Shown piece by piece: positions 41,562 through 50,681 of a DNA stretch of 64,000 bases. Every line of letters begins with the position of its first letter. Position 1 is the stretch's first letter. The notes under the pieces were generated by a model that was not told the DNA's origin, ran no database searches, and saw only the letters and a list, made by a program, of their open reading frames with translations. The position numbers and the translations under genes were made by a program. This DNA is from VRUE01 sp963715625 (GTDB lineage: Bacteria > Actinomycetota > Thermoleophilia > Solirubrobacterales > 70-9): positions 992,001 through 1,056,000 of the forward strand of contig OY970260.1 of the NCBI GenBank assembly GCA_963715625.1, read 5' to 3'.

Positions 41562-42798
41562 GCCCATGGAGGCCTTCGTCTGGGCCTGGCTGCCCGGCGC
41601 CGAAGATCCCGTGGTGGCCGGTCGCCTCGACGTCGTCGGCAACCTCGTCGCCTTCACCTATGGGCGCAGCTACCTGGAACGCGAGGAGCGGATCGCGCTG
41701 TACTTGCCCGAGCTGCCACTGCGCCGCGGGCGGATCGTGCCGCTGGTCGGGGCGATCGCCGGCTGCATTGCCGACGCCGGCCCAGACGCCTGGGGGCAGC
41801 GGGTGATCCTCAACCACCGGATCGGCCGTGGCACCGAAGACACCGGGGATCTCTCCCAGCTCACCTACCTGCTCGAATCCGGCTCCGACCGGATCGGCGC
41901 GCTGGACTTCCAGGCCTCTGCGACGGAGTACGTCCCCCGCTCGCGAGGCGAGGCCCAGCTCTCAGAGCTCGCCTCGCTGGCCGAGTCCGCGCAGAAGGTG
42001 GAGGAAGGGGTTCCGCTCTCACCGGCCCTCGACGAGGCGCTTCTCCATGGCACCTCGATCGGCGGCGCCCGGCCCAAGGTCCTGCTGGGCGACGGAGAGC
42101 GTCGCCTGATCGCGAAGCTCGGCTCGACCACCGACACCTTCCCGATCGTCAAGGCCGAGTTCGTCGCCATGGAGCTCGCCCGCCGCGCCGGGATCGAGAC
42201 GGCAACCGTGGAGCTCACCGAGGCACTCGGCAAGGACGTGTTGCTGGTGGAGCGCTTCGACCGGCCGGCATCGGGTGCTCGCCGCGCGCTGGTCTCGGCG
42301 CTGACGATCCTCGGCCTCGACGAGTGGAGCGCCAGGTACGCGAGCTACGAGGCCCTTGCCGACGAGATCCGCGGGCGGTTCACCGAGCCGGGGGCGACCC
42401 TGCGCGAGCTCTTCTCCCGCCTCGCCTTCAACGTCCTCTCCGGCAACACCGACGACCACGCCCGCAACCACTCCGCCTTCTGGGACGGCGCCGAGCTGAC
42501 GCTCACCCCCGCCTACGACATCTGCCCCCTTCCCCGCGCCGGCGGCGAGGCGTCGCAGGCGATGGCGATCGGCCGCGACGGGTACCGGCTGAGCCACCTC
42601 GCCGCCTGCATCGCCCGCGCCTCCACCTATCTCCTCAGCGAGGAGGAGGCGCGCGAGATCGTCAACAGCCAGAGCGGGACGATCGAACGCGAGTGGGACG
42701 ACGTCTGCGAGCTGGCGCGGCTCAGCGAGGTCGACCGCCGGCGCCTCTGGCACAGCGCCTTCCTCAATCCCTATGCCACCGAGGGCTACCGGGCCTAG
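41551..42798 (+). CDS. hipA: HipA-like serine/threonine kinase toxin
   Basis: 415 residues. An N-terminal HipA subdomain, DAGPDAWGQRVILNHR, the ATP-binding SIGGARPKVLLGDGERRLIAKLGS, catalytic NVLSGNTDDHARNHSAFWDGAELTLTPAYDICP and a helical C-terminus. HipA-type kinases inactivate aminoacyl-tRNA synthetases. ATG at 41551 overlaps the hipB stop; ATG 41566 is an alternative. It lies outside the small element, downstream of the tRNA. Confidence 0.9.
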   Translation: MTSEPMEAFVWAWLPGAEDPVVAGRLDVVGNLVAFTYGRSYLEREERIALYLPELPLRRGRIVPLVGAIAGCIADAGPDAWGQRVILNHRIGRGTEDTGDLSQLTYLLESGSDRIGALDFQASATEYVPRSRGEAQLSELASLAESAQKVEEGVPLSPALDEALLHGTSIGGARPKVLLGDGERRLIAKLGSTTDTFPIVKAEFVAMELARRAGIETATVELTEALGKDVLLVERFDRPASGARRALVSALTILGLDEWSARYASYEALADEIRGRFTEPGATLRELFSRLAFNVLSGNTDDHARNHSAFWDGAELTLTPAYDICPLPRAGGEASQAMAIGRDGYRLSHLAACIARASTYLLSEEEAREIVNSQSGTIEREWDDVCELARLSEVDRRRLWHSAFLNPYATEGYRA

Positions 42799-43496
42799 CG
42801 GTAGAGCGCGATGTAGAAGGGCTCCTCCTCGGTGGAGCCATTTTCGAAGGTCCGAACTTCGACCTGCGGAGCCACACAAGAAGAACTGGGGTTTACCTTG
42901 ACATTGGCAGTGATCGTGCTGACGACAGCGTTCACCTCGGGCGTAACCTGCGCTCCGCGGGGACTGAAGCCGGCACTTATGCAGTAGACGGCAGGCGAGG
43001 GCGATTTCACATCCGCAGAGCCGATCCCCTTGGAGAACGTAGGGTCAACTTTGCCTTCGGCTGTAATCCGAGCGAACGCCACCGGGTTGGCCGACTCGGC
43101 GCTGGTGGCGAACTCGGCTTTGGCCGCGCTCGGGACCTGGCCGAGGCTCGACTCCTCGACCTTCTCGCCGGTGACGGCGCCGTTCGCCAGCTTGCTCGTG
43201 GTCACGCCTCCGTCGGCCAGCTTCTCGCCCCCGACCGCATCGTTTGCCAGCTTGGCCCCGCTGACCGCCCCATTCGCGATCTTGCCCTGCTTCACGGCGA
43301 GGGCCTTGATCTTCGGCGCGATCACCGCGTTCTTGCGCAGCTTTTCGGCGGTGACGGCGCCGGGTCGCAACTCCGGCTCCCCCACCGACTTCGGGGGAAG
43401 GTGGGTGGCGGCGTAGGCGCCGGCACCGCTGAGCGCCACGAACAGCGCCAGGGTCGAGACGGCGTTGGCGTAGGTCAGCTTCGGCCTGCGGCGCAT
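42795..43496 (-). CDS. Secreted repeat protein with A-N-G-A-V motifs
   Basis: 233 residues. Signal-anchor at residues about 11-30 (ANAVSTLALFVALSGAGAYAA), then short repeats around S-x-K-L-A-N-G-A-V-T/S-G (KIANGAVSGAKLANDAVGGEKLADGGVTTSKLANGAVTG, residues 75-115) and a beta-rich C-terminal domain. Such repeats form trimeric shafts in surface or tail-fibre-like proteins. Common in this bacterial class, function unknown. Its stop overlaps the hipA stop (convergent). Confidence 0.65.
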   Translation of the reverse strand: MRRRPKLTYANAVSTLALFVALSGAGAYAATHLPPKSVGEPELRPGAVTAEKLRKNAVIAPKIKALAVKQGKIANGAVSGAKLANDAVGGEKLADGGVTTSKLANGAVTGEKVEESSLGQVPSAAKAEFATSAESANPVAFARITAEGKVDPTFSKGIGSADVKSPSPAVYCISAGFSPRGAQVTPEVNAVVSTITANVKVNPSSSCVAPQVEVRTFENGSTEEEPFYIALYR

Positions 43497-43503
43497 CGCT
43501 GCC

Positions 43504-44286
43504 TCACCCGTTCGCCTTGCAGACGCGGTTGACCGTGCTGGTCACCTTGACCCCGCCCTCGAAGCCAAAGCTCGTGCGGATCAGCGGGAAGACCGCGGCA
43601 CCGAAGCCGGTGGGCGCCGGGCAGCCTGCGCTGAGGAAGCTGCGCCGCTTGCCGCGAACGGTGAAACGACGATCGAGCGTCATCGAGATCCCGGTCACGT
43701 AGCCCCATTCCCCCGTGACCCGGGGCAGGGACGTTTCGAGGATGGTGCCGAAGGTCCCCCCGGAGCTCTTGATGAAGAAGGGCAGCACGTAGGAGGTGGG
43801 GACCGGGTCGGGCCCGTATATGTGGGCGAAGATCGCAGGCCGGCCGCCGAGCTTTCCGTTGAAGGCGAGAACCTCCCCGTTGGAGGGGAAGGGCGACTGC
43901 TCCGGCAGCCTCACGTTGGCGGAGAACGTGCCTTTGCCGACGAGTGCCGGGGCGCAGGCCGCCATCGCTTCGCGGGTCGTCGAGGGATCGATGTGGCCGA
44001 TCCGGCAGCGGGGCAGGCCCTGCGAGGAGAGGTGGCCGTGACGGTTGATCGCGATCGTCAGCTTCTCCAGCTGCGGCGGCGGGATCGACGCCTTCGAGCC
44101 GATCCGTCCCGAGACGCTGACCGAGACCGGGGCGGTGCCGTGGCGTGGCAGCTTCTTGGGCAGGAGCTCGCCGTCCACCGAGACGCGGACCCCGTGCTTT
44201 TCCGCGATCTCCGCCGAGGCGAGGGGGGACAGCAAAGCGGCCGAGCCGATCAGGGCGGCAACGATTACGCCACGTGCTGTCCCCAT
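43504..44286 (-). CDS. Secreted hypothetical protein, 260 aa
   Basis: Signal peptide about 25 residues (GVIVAALIGSAALLSPLASA). The mature part is beta-rich with PVSVSVSGRIGSK and CRIGHIDPSTTREAMAACAPALVGKGTFSANVRLP, with paired cysteines. Not a recognised domain; similar proteins occur in several copies in Thermoleophilia by my recollection. Upstream of and co-directional with the repeat protein. Confidence 0.65.
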   Translation of the reverse strand: MGTARGVIVAALIGSAALLSPLASAEIAEKHGVRVSVDGELLPKKLPRHGTAPVSVSVSGRIGSKASIPPPQLEKLTIAINRHGHLSSQGLPRCRIGHIDPSTTREAMAACAPALVGKGTFSANVRLPEQSPFPSNGEVLAFNGKLGGRPAIFAHIYGPDPVPTSYVLPFFIKSSGGTFGTILETSLPRVTGEWGYVTGISMTLDRRFTVRGKRRSFLSAGCPAPTGFGAAVFPLIRTSFGFEGGVKVTSTVNRVCKANG

Positions 44287-44436
44287 TCCGCTCGTCCCTT
44301 TCCTGAGCCCCGCTGTCGCCTCAGGTCGATTCGCGAGCGCTCGCCGACCCGCAGCGTTCCGGTTTCACTCTACTCAACAGTTGGGGACCCGGGTTGTTCC
44401 GCCCGCGTACCGGAAAGCAGAGAAAGCAGAGCTCGA

Positions 44437-45061
44437 TCAGTCGCCCAGCTCGGCGCGCAATGCGCCCAGCTCGGCGCGAAGCTCGGCGACCTCGCGCTCC
44501 AGACGGGTGAGCCGGTCCTCGGCGGGCGCCGTCTCCACGGGCTCGGAGTCGGCCGTCGCCGGCGAGGGCTCTCCTCCCGCGCCGCCGAGCAGCTGCTCGT
44601 AGCGGTCCTCCTTCTGCCCCGGCCGCCGCTCGTGGCGGGCGACCTGGCCGTGCTCGACGAGGCGATCGAGCGTTGCCTGAACCGCCGCCAAGTCGGGGAA
44701 GTCGTGCAGCCGCTGACCGCGCTGCTTCAGCTCCCCCGGCGTCTGGGGGCCGCGCAACATCAGGACCGCGAGGAGGGAGACCTCGGTGCCGTCGAGGCCG
44801 AAGGCGTCGTCGAGCAGGTGCCGGTACTTGCGGGCGCGACTGCCGGCGCCGCTGGCGAGGCGGGTCCAGCCGCGCAGGGCGAGGCGGCGCAGCGCCTCGA
44901 CCACCGTCGCCTCGTCGTACTCGACAACCGGGTCGCGGTTGGTCGAACTGGTTGCAGGCGAGCCGCAGGGCGTTGAGCGAGAGCGGGTACGCGTCGGGCG
45001 TGGTGCGCTGCTTCTCGACCAGGCAGCCGAGCACGCGGATCTCTACGGCGTCGGGATCCAC
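44437..45061 (-). pseudogene. yceH: YceH/DUF480 family protein, single frameshift
   Basis: N-terminal part MDPDAVEIRVLGCLVEKQRTTPDAYPLSLNALRLACNQ is exact YceH; then an extra base near 44946 shifts the frame. The rest continues in another frame: STNRDPVVEYDEATVVEALRRLALRGWTRL to a C-terminal coiled coil EDRLTRLEREVAELRAELGALRAELGD. YceH has two winged helices and no known activity. Either an authentic pseudogene or a one-base error. Confidence 0.8.
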
Positions 45062-45065
45062 CGCC

Positions 45066-45632
45066 TCAGTCGCGGTCGGGACGGTCGGGATAGATCTCGT
45101 CGATCGTGACGAGCGCGCGGTAAGGGGCGCCGCCGGCCGCCTCGATCGTCTCTCCGCCTCCGGCCAGCCGGTCGACGACCCCGACCGTGCCGACGACCTC
45201 GAGGCCCTGCGCGACGATCCGCTCGACCGCCCCGGCGGTGGAGCCGCCCGTCGTCACCGTGTCCTCGACCACGAGGCAGCGTGCGCCCGGCTCGACCGGG
45301 CCCTCTACCCAGCGCTGCAGGCCGTGCTGCTTGCGCTCGCCGCGGACGAAGAAGCCGACCAGGCCGGCGCCCGCCGGAACCGCCAGCGCCGCGCACGAAG
45401 GCGGGATCGCCGCGGTCGCAGGCCCGCCGACCGCGGTCGCCCCCGCCTCCACGGCCGCAGCCGCGATCAGCTCTCCGGCCGCCAGGAACCCGGCCGGCCG
45501 CAGCAGAGCCCGCCGCGCGTCAACGTAGTACTGCGCTTTGGCCCCGCACGAGAGCGTCACCTCGCCAATCACCAGCGAGTTCTCGCGCAGCTCCGCGAGA
45601 AGCGTCTGCTTGGCAGCGTCGAGGTCAACCAT
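45066..45632 (-). CDS. pyrE: Orotate phosphoribosyltransferase
   Basis: 188 residues. YYVDARRALLRPAGFLAAGELI, GPATAAIPPSCA, FVRGERKQHGLQRWVEG (flexible loop) and the PRPP motif CLVVEDTVTTGGSTAGAVERI. Transfers phosphoribose to orotate in UMP synthesis. The upstream intron ends within about ten bases of its ATG, so its original promoter and ribosome site are displaced or lie in the intron. Confidence 0.93.
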   Translation of the reverse strand: MVDLDAAKQTLLAELRENSLVIGEVTLSCGAKAQYYVDARRALLRPAGFLAAGELIAAAAVEAGATAVGGPATAAIPPSCAALAVPAGAGLVGFFVRGERKQHGLQRWVEGPVEPGARCLVVEDTVTTGGSTAGAVERIVAQGLEVVGTVGVVDRLAGGGETIEAAGGAPYRALVTIDEIYPDRPDRD

Positions 45633-45684
45633 TGGTAGTCAGGGGCGCAGTACCCAAGCGGGCCTGTTTCCCCGTTCCCCTTTC

Positions 45685-45717
45685 AATCCGTGCGTGCGAT
45701 TTTCCCGCACACGGCTT
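45685..45717 (-). ncRNA. Group II intron domain V
   Basis: On the minus strand AAGCCGTGTGCGGGAAAA then TCGCACGCACGGATT folds to the 33-34-nt hairpin with catalytic AGC triad, two-base bulge and GAAA-like loop, followed by the G-rich domain VI linker. Located 22 bp after the maturase stop. Confidence 0.85.
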
Positions 45718-45739
45718 ACCGATGATCTTCTTGGCATGG

Positions 45740-47122
45740 TTACGCGACCCCCGGATAGCGGACGGTGCCCATCAACTGGTGAAGGCCCAGCTCCCCGAAC
45801 CACTGCCGGGTCCACGCATCGGCCTGCCCGGCGCGCAGGTTGCGGCCGTGGCGCTTGACCAGCAAGCGCTTGAGCCGCCAGGCGACGTAGCGGTCGATGG
45901 CAATGAACCTGTCGGCGGCATTCCCGGTGCGAAAGTAGTTGCCCCAGCCGCGCAGCAGAGGGTTCAGGTCCGCGATCACATCGCGGACGTCTGAGACCCC
46001 TGTGCGGTTGCGGCCGGTCTTGGCCTTGACTTTGGCTCGGATCGACTTCATCGCCCGCTTTGAGGGCCAGCGATGGAGGTAGTAGCGGCGGATGCCGCGT
46101 TCCATCAGCTTGCCCGAGGCGCGCGCTCTGAAGTGGCAGCCGAGGAAGTCAAAGCCCTCGCGGCCTTCTCTGAGGTCGACCACCTTCGTCTTGTCGGGGT
46201 GCAGCTCCAGGCCGAGGGAGGCGAGGACTTCCCTCGCCTTTGCCTCGGCCGCCCTGGCCTCGCTCTCGGTGCGACAGAGCACGACGAAGTCGTCCGCGTA
46301 GCGGACGAGCAGGCCGTTCTCACCGCCCTGGAAGGCGAGGTCGAGGGCGTGCAGGTAGATGTTGGAGAGCAGCGGGCTAATGACCCCGCCCTGGGGCGTT
46401 CCGGCGACCGTCTGCCGGTATGCCCCCTCCTCCATCACGCCTGCGGTGAGCCACTTGCGCAGCAGCTTCAGCACCCGCCGGTCTGAGACCCGCTCTTCCA
46501 CCTTCGCCATCAAGATCTGATGGTCGATGGTGGAGAAGTAGTCCCGGATGTCAGCGTCAAGCGCCCAGGTTCGACCTCGGATGAAGCCCTTGCGGAGCTC
46601 CTCCTTGGCGTCGGTGGCGGAACGGCGGGGCCGGAAGCCGTGCGAGGCGTCTGAGAAGCCCGCCTCGAAGATCGGCTCCAGGACAAGCCGCGCCGCCTGC
46701 TGGGCGATCCTGTCGCGGACGGTGGGGATGCCGAGCGGCCGCTTGCCGCCACTGGGCTTGGGGATATCGACCCGCCTGGTTGGAGAGGGTCGATAGGTAC
46801 CTTCGCGGAGGTCGCGTTGCAGCTCGGCCAGTAGCCGCTCTGCGTCGTATTCCTCCACCGCGGCGAGCGTCACTCTGTCGATGCCCGCCGCGCCCTTGTT
46901 CTTGCGCACCCGCTTCCATGCCTCCCGGAGGACGTCACCCCTCCAGATTCGGTCATGCAGGGCGTGGAAGCGGCGATCTGGGGATCGCTTGGCCGCTGCC
47001 CATAGCTTGCGTTGGAGTTCTCGCGCCTTCGGGCGGCGAGGGGTCTGAAGGACCATTTGACTCGCCTCCTGCTCGACGGGTTGGCTACCGCCGGGGTGGT
47101 TGGGTCCGCTCTTGGCGGCCAT
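45740..47122 (-). CDS. ltrA: Group II intron reverse transcriptase/maturase
   Basis: 460 residues. RT motifs: KNKGAAGIDRVTLAAVEEY, TYRPSPTRRVDIPKPSGGKRPLGIPTVRDRIAQQA, GFRPRRSATDA, ALDADIRDYFSTIDH, GTPQGGVISPLLSNIYLHALD and YADDFVVLC. The maturase GIIM part is KRAMKSIRAKVKAKTGRNRTGVSDVRDVIADLNPLLRGWGNYF. No HNH endonuclease motif after it, so mobility probably uses the replication fork. All catalytic residues are present. Confidence 0.95.
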   Translation of the reverse strand: MAAKSGPNHPGGSQPVEQEASQMVLQTPRRPKARELQRKLWAAAKRSPDRRFHALHDRIWRGDVLREAWKRVRKNKGAAGIDRVTLAAVEEYDAERLLAELQRDLREGTYRPSPTRRVDIPKPSGGKRPLGIPTVRDRIAQQAARLVLEPIFEAGFSDASHGFRPRRSATDAKEELRKGFIRGRTWALDADIRDYFSTIDHQILMAKVEERVSDRRVLKLLRKWLTAGVMEEGAYRQTVAGTPQGGVISPLLSNIYLHALDLAFQGGENGLLVRYADDFVVLCRTESEARAAEAKAREVLASLGLELHPDKTKVVDLREGREGFDFLGCHFRARASGKLMERGIRRYYLHRWPSKRAMKSIRAKVKAKTGRNRTGVSDVRDVIADLNPLLRGWGNYFRTGNAADRFIAIDRYVAWRLKRLLVKRHGRNLRAGQADAWTRQWFGELGLHQLMGTVRYPGVA

Positions 47123-47633
47123 GCCTAGCGCTTACCTCCGCGACCAGCGCGATCAAAGCGGGGGTCCTTCGCTCCCGGCGCGTTGTTCTGCGCGCCGATC
47201 TGCACTACTACGACCCCCTCGGACTCCCGCTGCCCTCCGTCCCCTTTCGCCTTTGGCTTATGGGGCCGGTCTTTGCCCGACGCAGGGCCGGGCAGACGGG
47301 TCTCCCTTGTTCCGGACCAGGCCGTGCGCGCGTGCAACTCCCCGTACCCCGGAGGGACCCGCCGACCGTTCTCGGAGCAGGGTCGGCGGACGTGGCCTTC
47401 GCCGTGACATGAGCGGCTCGGCTCCCCCGTTGTGAATGTGACGAGGCTGAAGTCGCAGCCCGCGCGCTTGCTCCCTCCAAAGAGGCTCTCGACACCCCGC
47501 TCGGCCAGCCGCCTCTCGGCGACAGGCTGGGGCCTGCTACCGGGCGCTCCGGCGCTTACCCGGACGGGACTCTCACCCGCAGGTCTGGTCCAGCTTGCAA
47601 GGCGCAACACGGCGGGCATCCTAGGGAGCGGGC

Positions 47634-48578
47634 TTACCCCCGCGCCTCGGGGTCGCGGAAGCCTTCCCGCCAGCTCGAGTAGCGGGGTTGCCAGCCGAGC
47701 TCGCGCTTGGCCTTGGCGTTGGAGGCGCCGCGCAGCTGCGTCGCCATCGAGGCGGCGCCGGCTCCGGCGACGAGGCGGGCGAGCCAGGTCGGGACACGGA
47801 AGGGTCGCTTTGCACCGACGACCTCGGCGAAGGTGGGTGCCCATTCGCGCATCGGGGCAGGGTCGTCGTCGACGACGTTGTATGCGCCCGGCGAGCCGCG
47901 CTCGAGCGCGGCGACAGTCGCGGAGGCGGCGTCCTCGACGTGGAGGAAGGAGAAGGTGCCGGTGCCCCTGCCGACGATCGGGGCGCGGCGCTTCAGCGCG
48001 TCTTCGGTCAGCGAGCCGTCGTGGGCGTAGTAGGTGCCCGGGCCGTAGAGCCAGCCGTAGCGCAGGACGAGGCCTTCGATGCCCTTGGCACCGAGCACCT
48101 GCTGCTCCATGTCGACAAGGGCGGCGGCGGCGTTGCCGAAGGGCGCGGGCGCATCGAGGAAGAGTGGTGCCTCCTCGTCCTTGACCCAGTCGCCCTCGGG
48201 CGCGTAGAAGAAGGCGACGCTCTCGGCGATCAGGCGGCGGGCACCGGCGGCCTTCGCCGCCGCGACGAGGTTGCGGGTTCCTTCCCGGCGCAGGCGGTTG
48301 GTCGCCTCGAGCGGGTCGTCCTTGGCCCGGTAGTCGAGGCGTGGCGGCAGCGCGGTCAGCTCATGGACCACAACCTCGGGCGCCGCCCCGCGCACGGCGA
48401 TCTCCAGCGACGTCGCGTCGAGAGCGTCGCAGACGGCGGCGGCGGCGCCGGCGGCGCGTATCTCCTCGGCGCGCCCCTCGCGCCGGGTCATCCCGGTCAC
48501 CTCGTGCCCGGCCGCGAGGAGCTGGCGCACCAAGGGCCGGCCGATCGCGCCGCTGGCTCCTGCCACGAAGACCTTCAT
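47634..48578 (-). CDS. NAD-dependent epimerase/dehydratase family protein
   Basis: 314 residues. Rossmann GASGAIGRPLVRQLLAAGHEVTGMTR, EGTRNLVAAAKAAGARRLIAESVAFFYAPEG, YGWLYGPGTYY in the YxxxK position is modified (GLVLRYGWLYG). Atypical extended SDR; substrate unknown. Its ATG overlaps the stop of the upstream small membrane gene (ATGA). Confidence 0.85.
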   Translation of the reverse strand: MKVFVAGASGAIGRPLVRQLLAAGHEVTGMTRREGRAEEIRAAGAAAAVCDALDATSLEIAVRGAAPEVVVHELTALPPRLDYRAKDDPLEATNRLRREGTRNLVAAAKAAGARRLIAESVAFFYAPEGDWVKDEEAPLFLDAPAPFGNAAAALVDMEQQVLGAKGIEGLVLRYGWLYGPGTYYAHDGSLTEDALKRRAPIVGRGTGTFSFLHVEDAASATVAALERGSPGAYNVVDDDPAPMREWAPTFAEVVGAKRPFRVPTWLARLVAGAGAASMATQLRGASNAKAKRELGWQPRYSSWREGFRDPEARG

Positions 48579-48988
48579 CGCTGCACCTTCCGGTTGGGCC
48601 CCTCAGCGTAGAGCCGTTCCGACACTCGCGCCAGCCAGGCCGATGCCAGGGCCCCGAGGCCGATCAGCAAGGTGTCGCTCCAACCCCGCGCCTCGCTCTT
48701 CGCCTCGCCAGTGTCGAATGCGTGATTTATTGCGTGAAAGCCGTACCAGAGCGCCCCCAGCCAGAGCAGCGGCGCCCGCCAGGCGGGCCGCATGACCGCG
48801 ATCGCCAGGGCGACGCCGAAGGCGAGCGTGAACGAGCCGACGTCCCCCACGTAGTGGGAGTTCTCGACCCCGTAGTTGCCGATCTCGTCGAAGAACGTGC
48901 CTGGCGCCAGCAGCTGCATCGCCCCGAGCACGACGTGGTAAGCGGCGACGAAGGCGAGAACCGGCTTCAGGGTTCTCTCGCCGATCAT
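48575..48988 (-). CDS. Small four-helix membrane protein of unknown function
   Basis: 137 residues with four hydrophobic segments (about 8-28, 45-65, 73-92, 105-122). VENSHYVGDVGSFTLAFGVALAIAVMRP and ALWYGFHAINHAFD are conserved-looking. DUF4345/DoxX-like topology possible. Coupled to the epimerase. Confidence 0.6.
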   Translation of the reverse strand: MIGERTLKPVLAFVAAYHVVLGAMQLLAPGTFFDEIGNYGVENSHYVGDVGSFTLAFGVALAIAVMRPAWRAPLLWLGALWYGFHAINHAFDTGEAKSEARGWSDTLLIGLGALASAWLARVSERLYAEGPNRKVQR

Positions 48989-49000
48989 CTCGCTGCATCC

Positions 49001-49966
49001 TTAGAAAACGTAAATGCTTTCGCCGAAGTCGATGCGCTCGTAGATCTCGGGCTGGTCGGCGATGAAGGTGCGGATGCAGCCGTGGCTGGCCGGGTAGTCG
49101 GGCACCGATTCGTAGCCGTGCACCGCGTAGCCGCCGTAGAAGTAGAAGGAGTAGTACATGCCGTGCGAGTTGTAGCCCGGTTCCTGGCGGATGAAGCTGA
49201 AGTGGCCGGTCACGGTCGGGGTCGAGGACTTGCCGGATGAGATCGGGTAGACGGCGACCGGCTCGTCGCCCTCGGCGAAGACGAGCACCTGCTTGGAGAG
49301 CGGCGCCTCGAGGTGCTTGCCGGCCCCGGAGTGGCGCACCTCGTATTCGCCGCGACCGGCGAAGGCCCGCTTGACCAGCCCGGCGCCGGCGCGGAAGCTG
49401 CGCGCCATCCCGTTCACTTTGCGGTAGGCGAGCACGCCCCGCGCCGTCTTGCCGCCGAAGCAGCGGCCGTCGTTGGCGATGTACCCCATCTTCCGCATCG
49501 CCTTCTTGAAGCCGGCGACGACGGCGCCGCACTGGCCTTCGTGCAGCGCCGGGAAGCTGACCCGCCAGCTCTTGCGCACGGTGCCGTCGCCGCCCAGGGC
49601 CGCGGTAGCGACGTGGCGGGCGCTGACCGCGTACTTGCCGGCCCCGGTGACGCGGATCTTCGCCCGGAACCTGCCGGCGCCCCGCTTGCCCTTCTGCACC
49701 GCCACGGTCTTCCGCTCGACCCGCTTGCCGTTGAGATAGAAGCTGACCTCTACCTTCTGGCGGGCGACGAAGGGGCTGACGGTGCCGGTTGCCGGCACCG
49801 TGCTCATGATCCGCGCCTTGCCGCGGTGCAGGTGCCCGATCCGGACGATCTTCACCGTCGCCTCCGGGGGCCCGGCCGGCGCCTTCGCCGGCGGCGGAGC
49901 GGCGGCGGCGCTCACCGGCGGCGCGCAGAGGACAAGTGCGGCGACGAGGGCGAGACGGCGCTTCAC
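49001..49966 (-). CDS. L,D-transpeptidase (YkuD domain), secreted
   Basis: 321 residues. Signal peptide (LALVAALVLCAPPVSA), an immunoglobulin-like beta part, a short peptidoglycan-binding-like helical part (CGAVVAGFKKAMRKMGYIANDGRCFGGKTARGVLAYRKVNGM), then the YkuD domain with GYAVHGYESVPDYPASHGCIRTFI, holding the catalytic cysteine in SHGCIR. Forms 3-3 cross-links in peptidoglycan. Confidence 0.9.
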   Translation of the reverse strand: MKRRLALVAALVLCAPPVSAAAAPPPAKAPAGPPEATVKIVRIGHLHRGKARIMSTVPATGTVSPFVARQKVEVSFYLNGKRVERKTVAVQKGKRGAGRFRAKIRVTGAGKYAVSARHVATAALGGDGTVRKSWRVSFPALHEGQCGAVVAGFKKAMRKMGYIANDGRCFGGKTARGVLAYRKVNGMARSFRAGAGLVKRAFAGRGEYEVRHSGAGKHLEAPLSKQVLVFAEGDEPVAVYPISSGKSSTPTVTGHFSFIRQEPGYNSHGMYYSFYFYGGYAVHGYESVPDYPASHGCIRTFIADQPEIYERIDFGESIYVF

Positions 49967-49976
49967 CGCGCGGATG

Positions 49977-50681
49977 CTACTGCCCGAGCAGGGCGACGGA
50001 GTTGTTCAGCATGTGCAGGACGATTCCGGGCACGATCGACCCTGTCTTCTCGTAGAGAAGGCAGAGGAGGAAGCCGAAGGCGACCAGCGGCGGGACGGCG
50101 CTGAGCCCGGTGAGGGCGTGCAGAGCACCGAAGATCAGGCCGGCGAGGAGCGCCGCGGCGACCTGCGGAAAGCGCTCGCGCAGGCCACCGTAGAGCATCC
50201 CCCGAAAGCACACCTCCTCGCTGATCGGAGCCGCGATGACGATCAGGAGGACCTGCACCGGCACGGTGCCGAAGCTCTCCGCGATGTCCTCCTGTTCCGG
50301 TTCGCCGAAGAGGAGGACGTAGGCGATCGCGAAGAGGAAGTAGGCGCCGACCGCGGCGAGCATCCAGAGACCCCCCGACGGGCGGAAGCGCCGAAGGCCG
50401 AGCCGCCGAGCCGCCTCGCGCACCGTCGCACCCCTTCCAGCCGCGATCGCGAAGGGCACGAGCAGGAAGCCGAGCGCCGTGGCGAGCTGCACCAGCGCAT
50501 TGGCAGCGTCGCTGAGGTCTTCGCCGCTCGGGGGGTTCGCCGCGAGCACGACCGGGACCGAGAGCACGAGGCCGGTGCCGATCGCCAGGAGCACTCCGAG
50601 GACTCCGGCCCAGGGCCCCCAGTTGGAGTACGGGAAGACCGGCTTGGGAGCCGCTGCGTTTGTGGATACCGTGGCATCCAT
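49977..50681 (-). CDS. CPBP family intramembrane glutamic endopeptidase
   Basis: 234 residues with about seven helices. Motif 1 APISEEVCFRGMLYGGLRER (EE...R) and motif 2 GLIFGALHAL (histidine), motif 3 GIVLHMLNN. Bacterial homologues of eukaryotic CAAX proteases. Start MDATVS at 50681 overlaps the divergent mscS start by two bases; the longer frame upstream is antisense to mscS. Confidence 0.85.
   Translation of the reverse strand: MDATVSTNAAAPKPVFPYSNWGPWAGVLGVLLAIGTGLVLSVPVVLAANPPSGEDLSDAANALVQLATALGFLLVPFAIAAGRGATVREAARRLGLRRFRPSGGLWMLAAVGAYFLFAIAYVLLFGEPEQEDIAESFGTVPVQVLLIVIAAPISEEVCFRGMLYGGLRERFPQVAAALLAGLIFGALHALTGLSAVPPLVAFGFLLCLLYEKTGSIVPGIVLHMLNNSVALLGQ

Larger units (their letters stand above)
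45641..47608 (-). mobile_element. Group II intron (ribozyme plus reverse transcriptase)
   Basis: On the minus strand: about 485 bases of ribozyme 5' part, the intron-encoded protein, then domain V and a short domain VI. The 5' boundary is placed at GTTGCGCC (47608), with the GGGTGAGAGTCCC element of domain I downstream; the 3' boundary is near CTGACTAC before pyrE. Ends are estimates within about 10-20 bases. It separates an epimerase gene from pyrE. Confidence 0.75.

Noticed and set aside
45740..47122. Retron or diversity-generating reverse transcriptase
   Set aside because: The GIIM maturase domain, and domain V directly downstream, identify a group II intron; no template repeat or msr/msd is seen.
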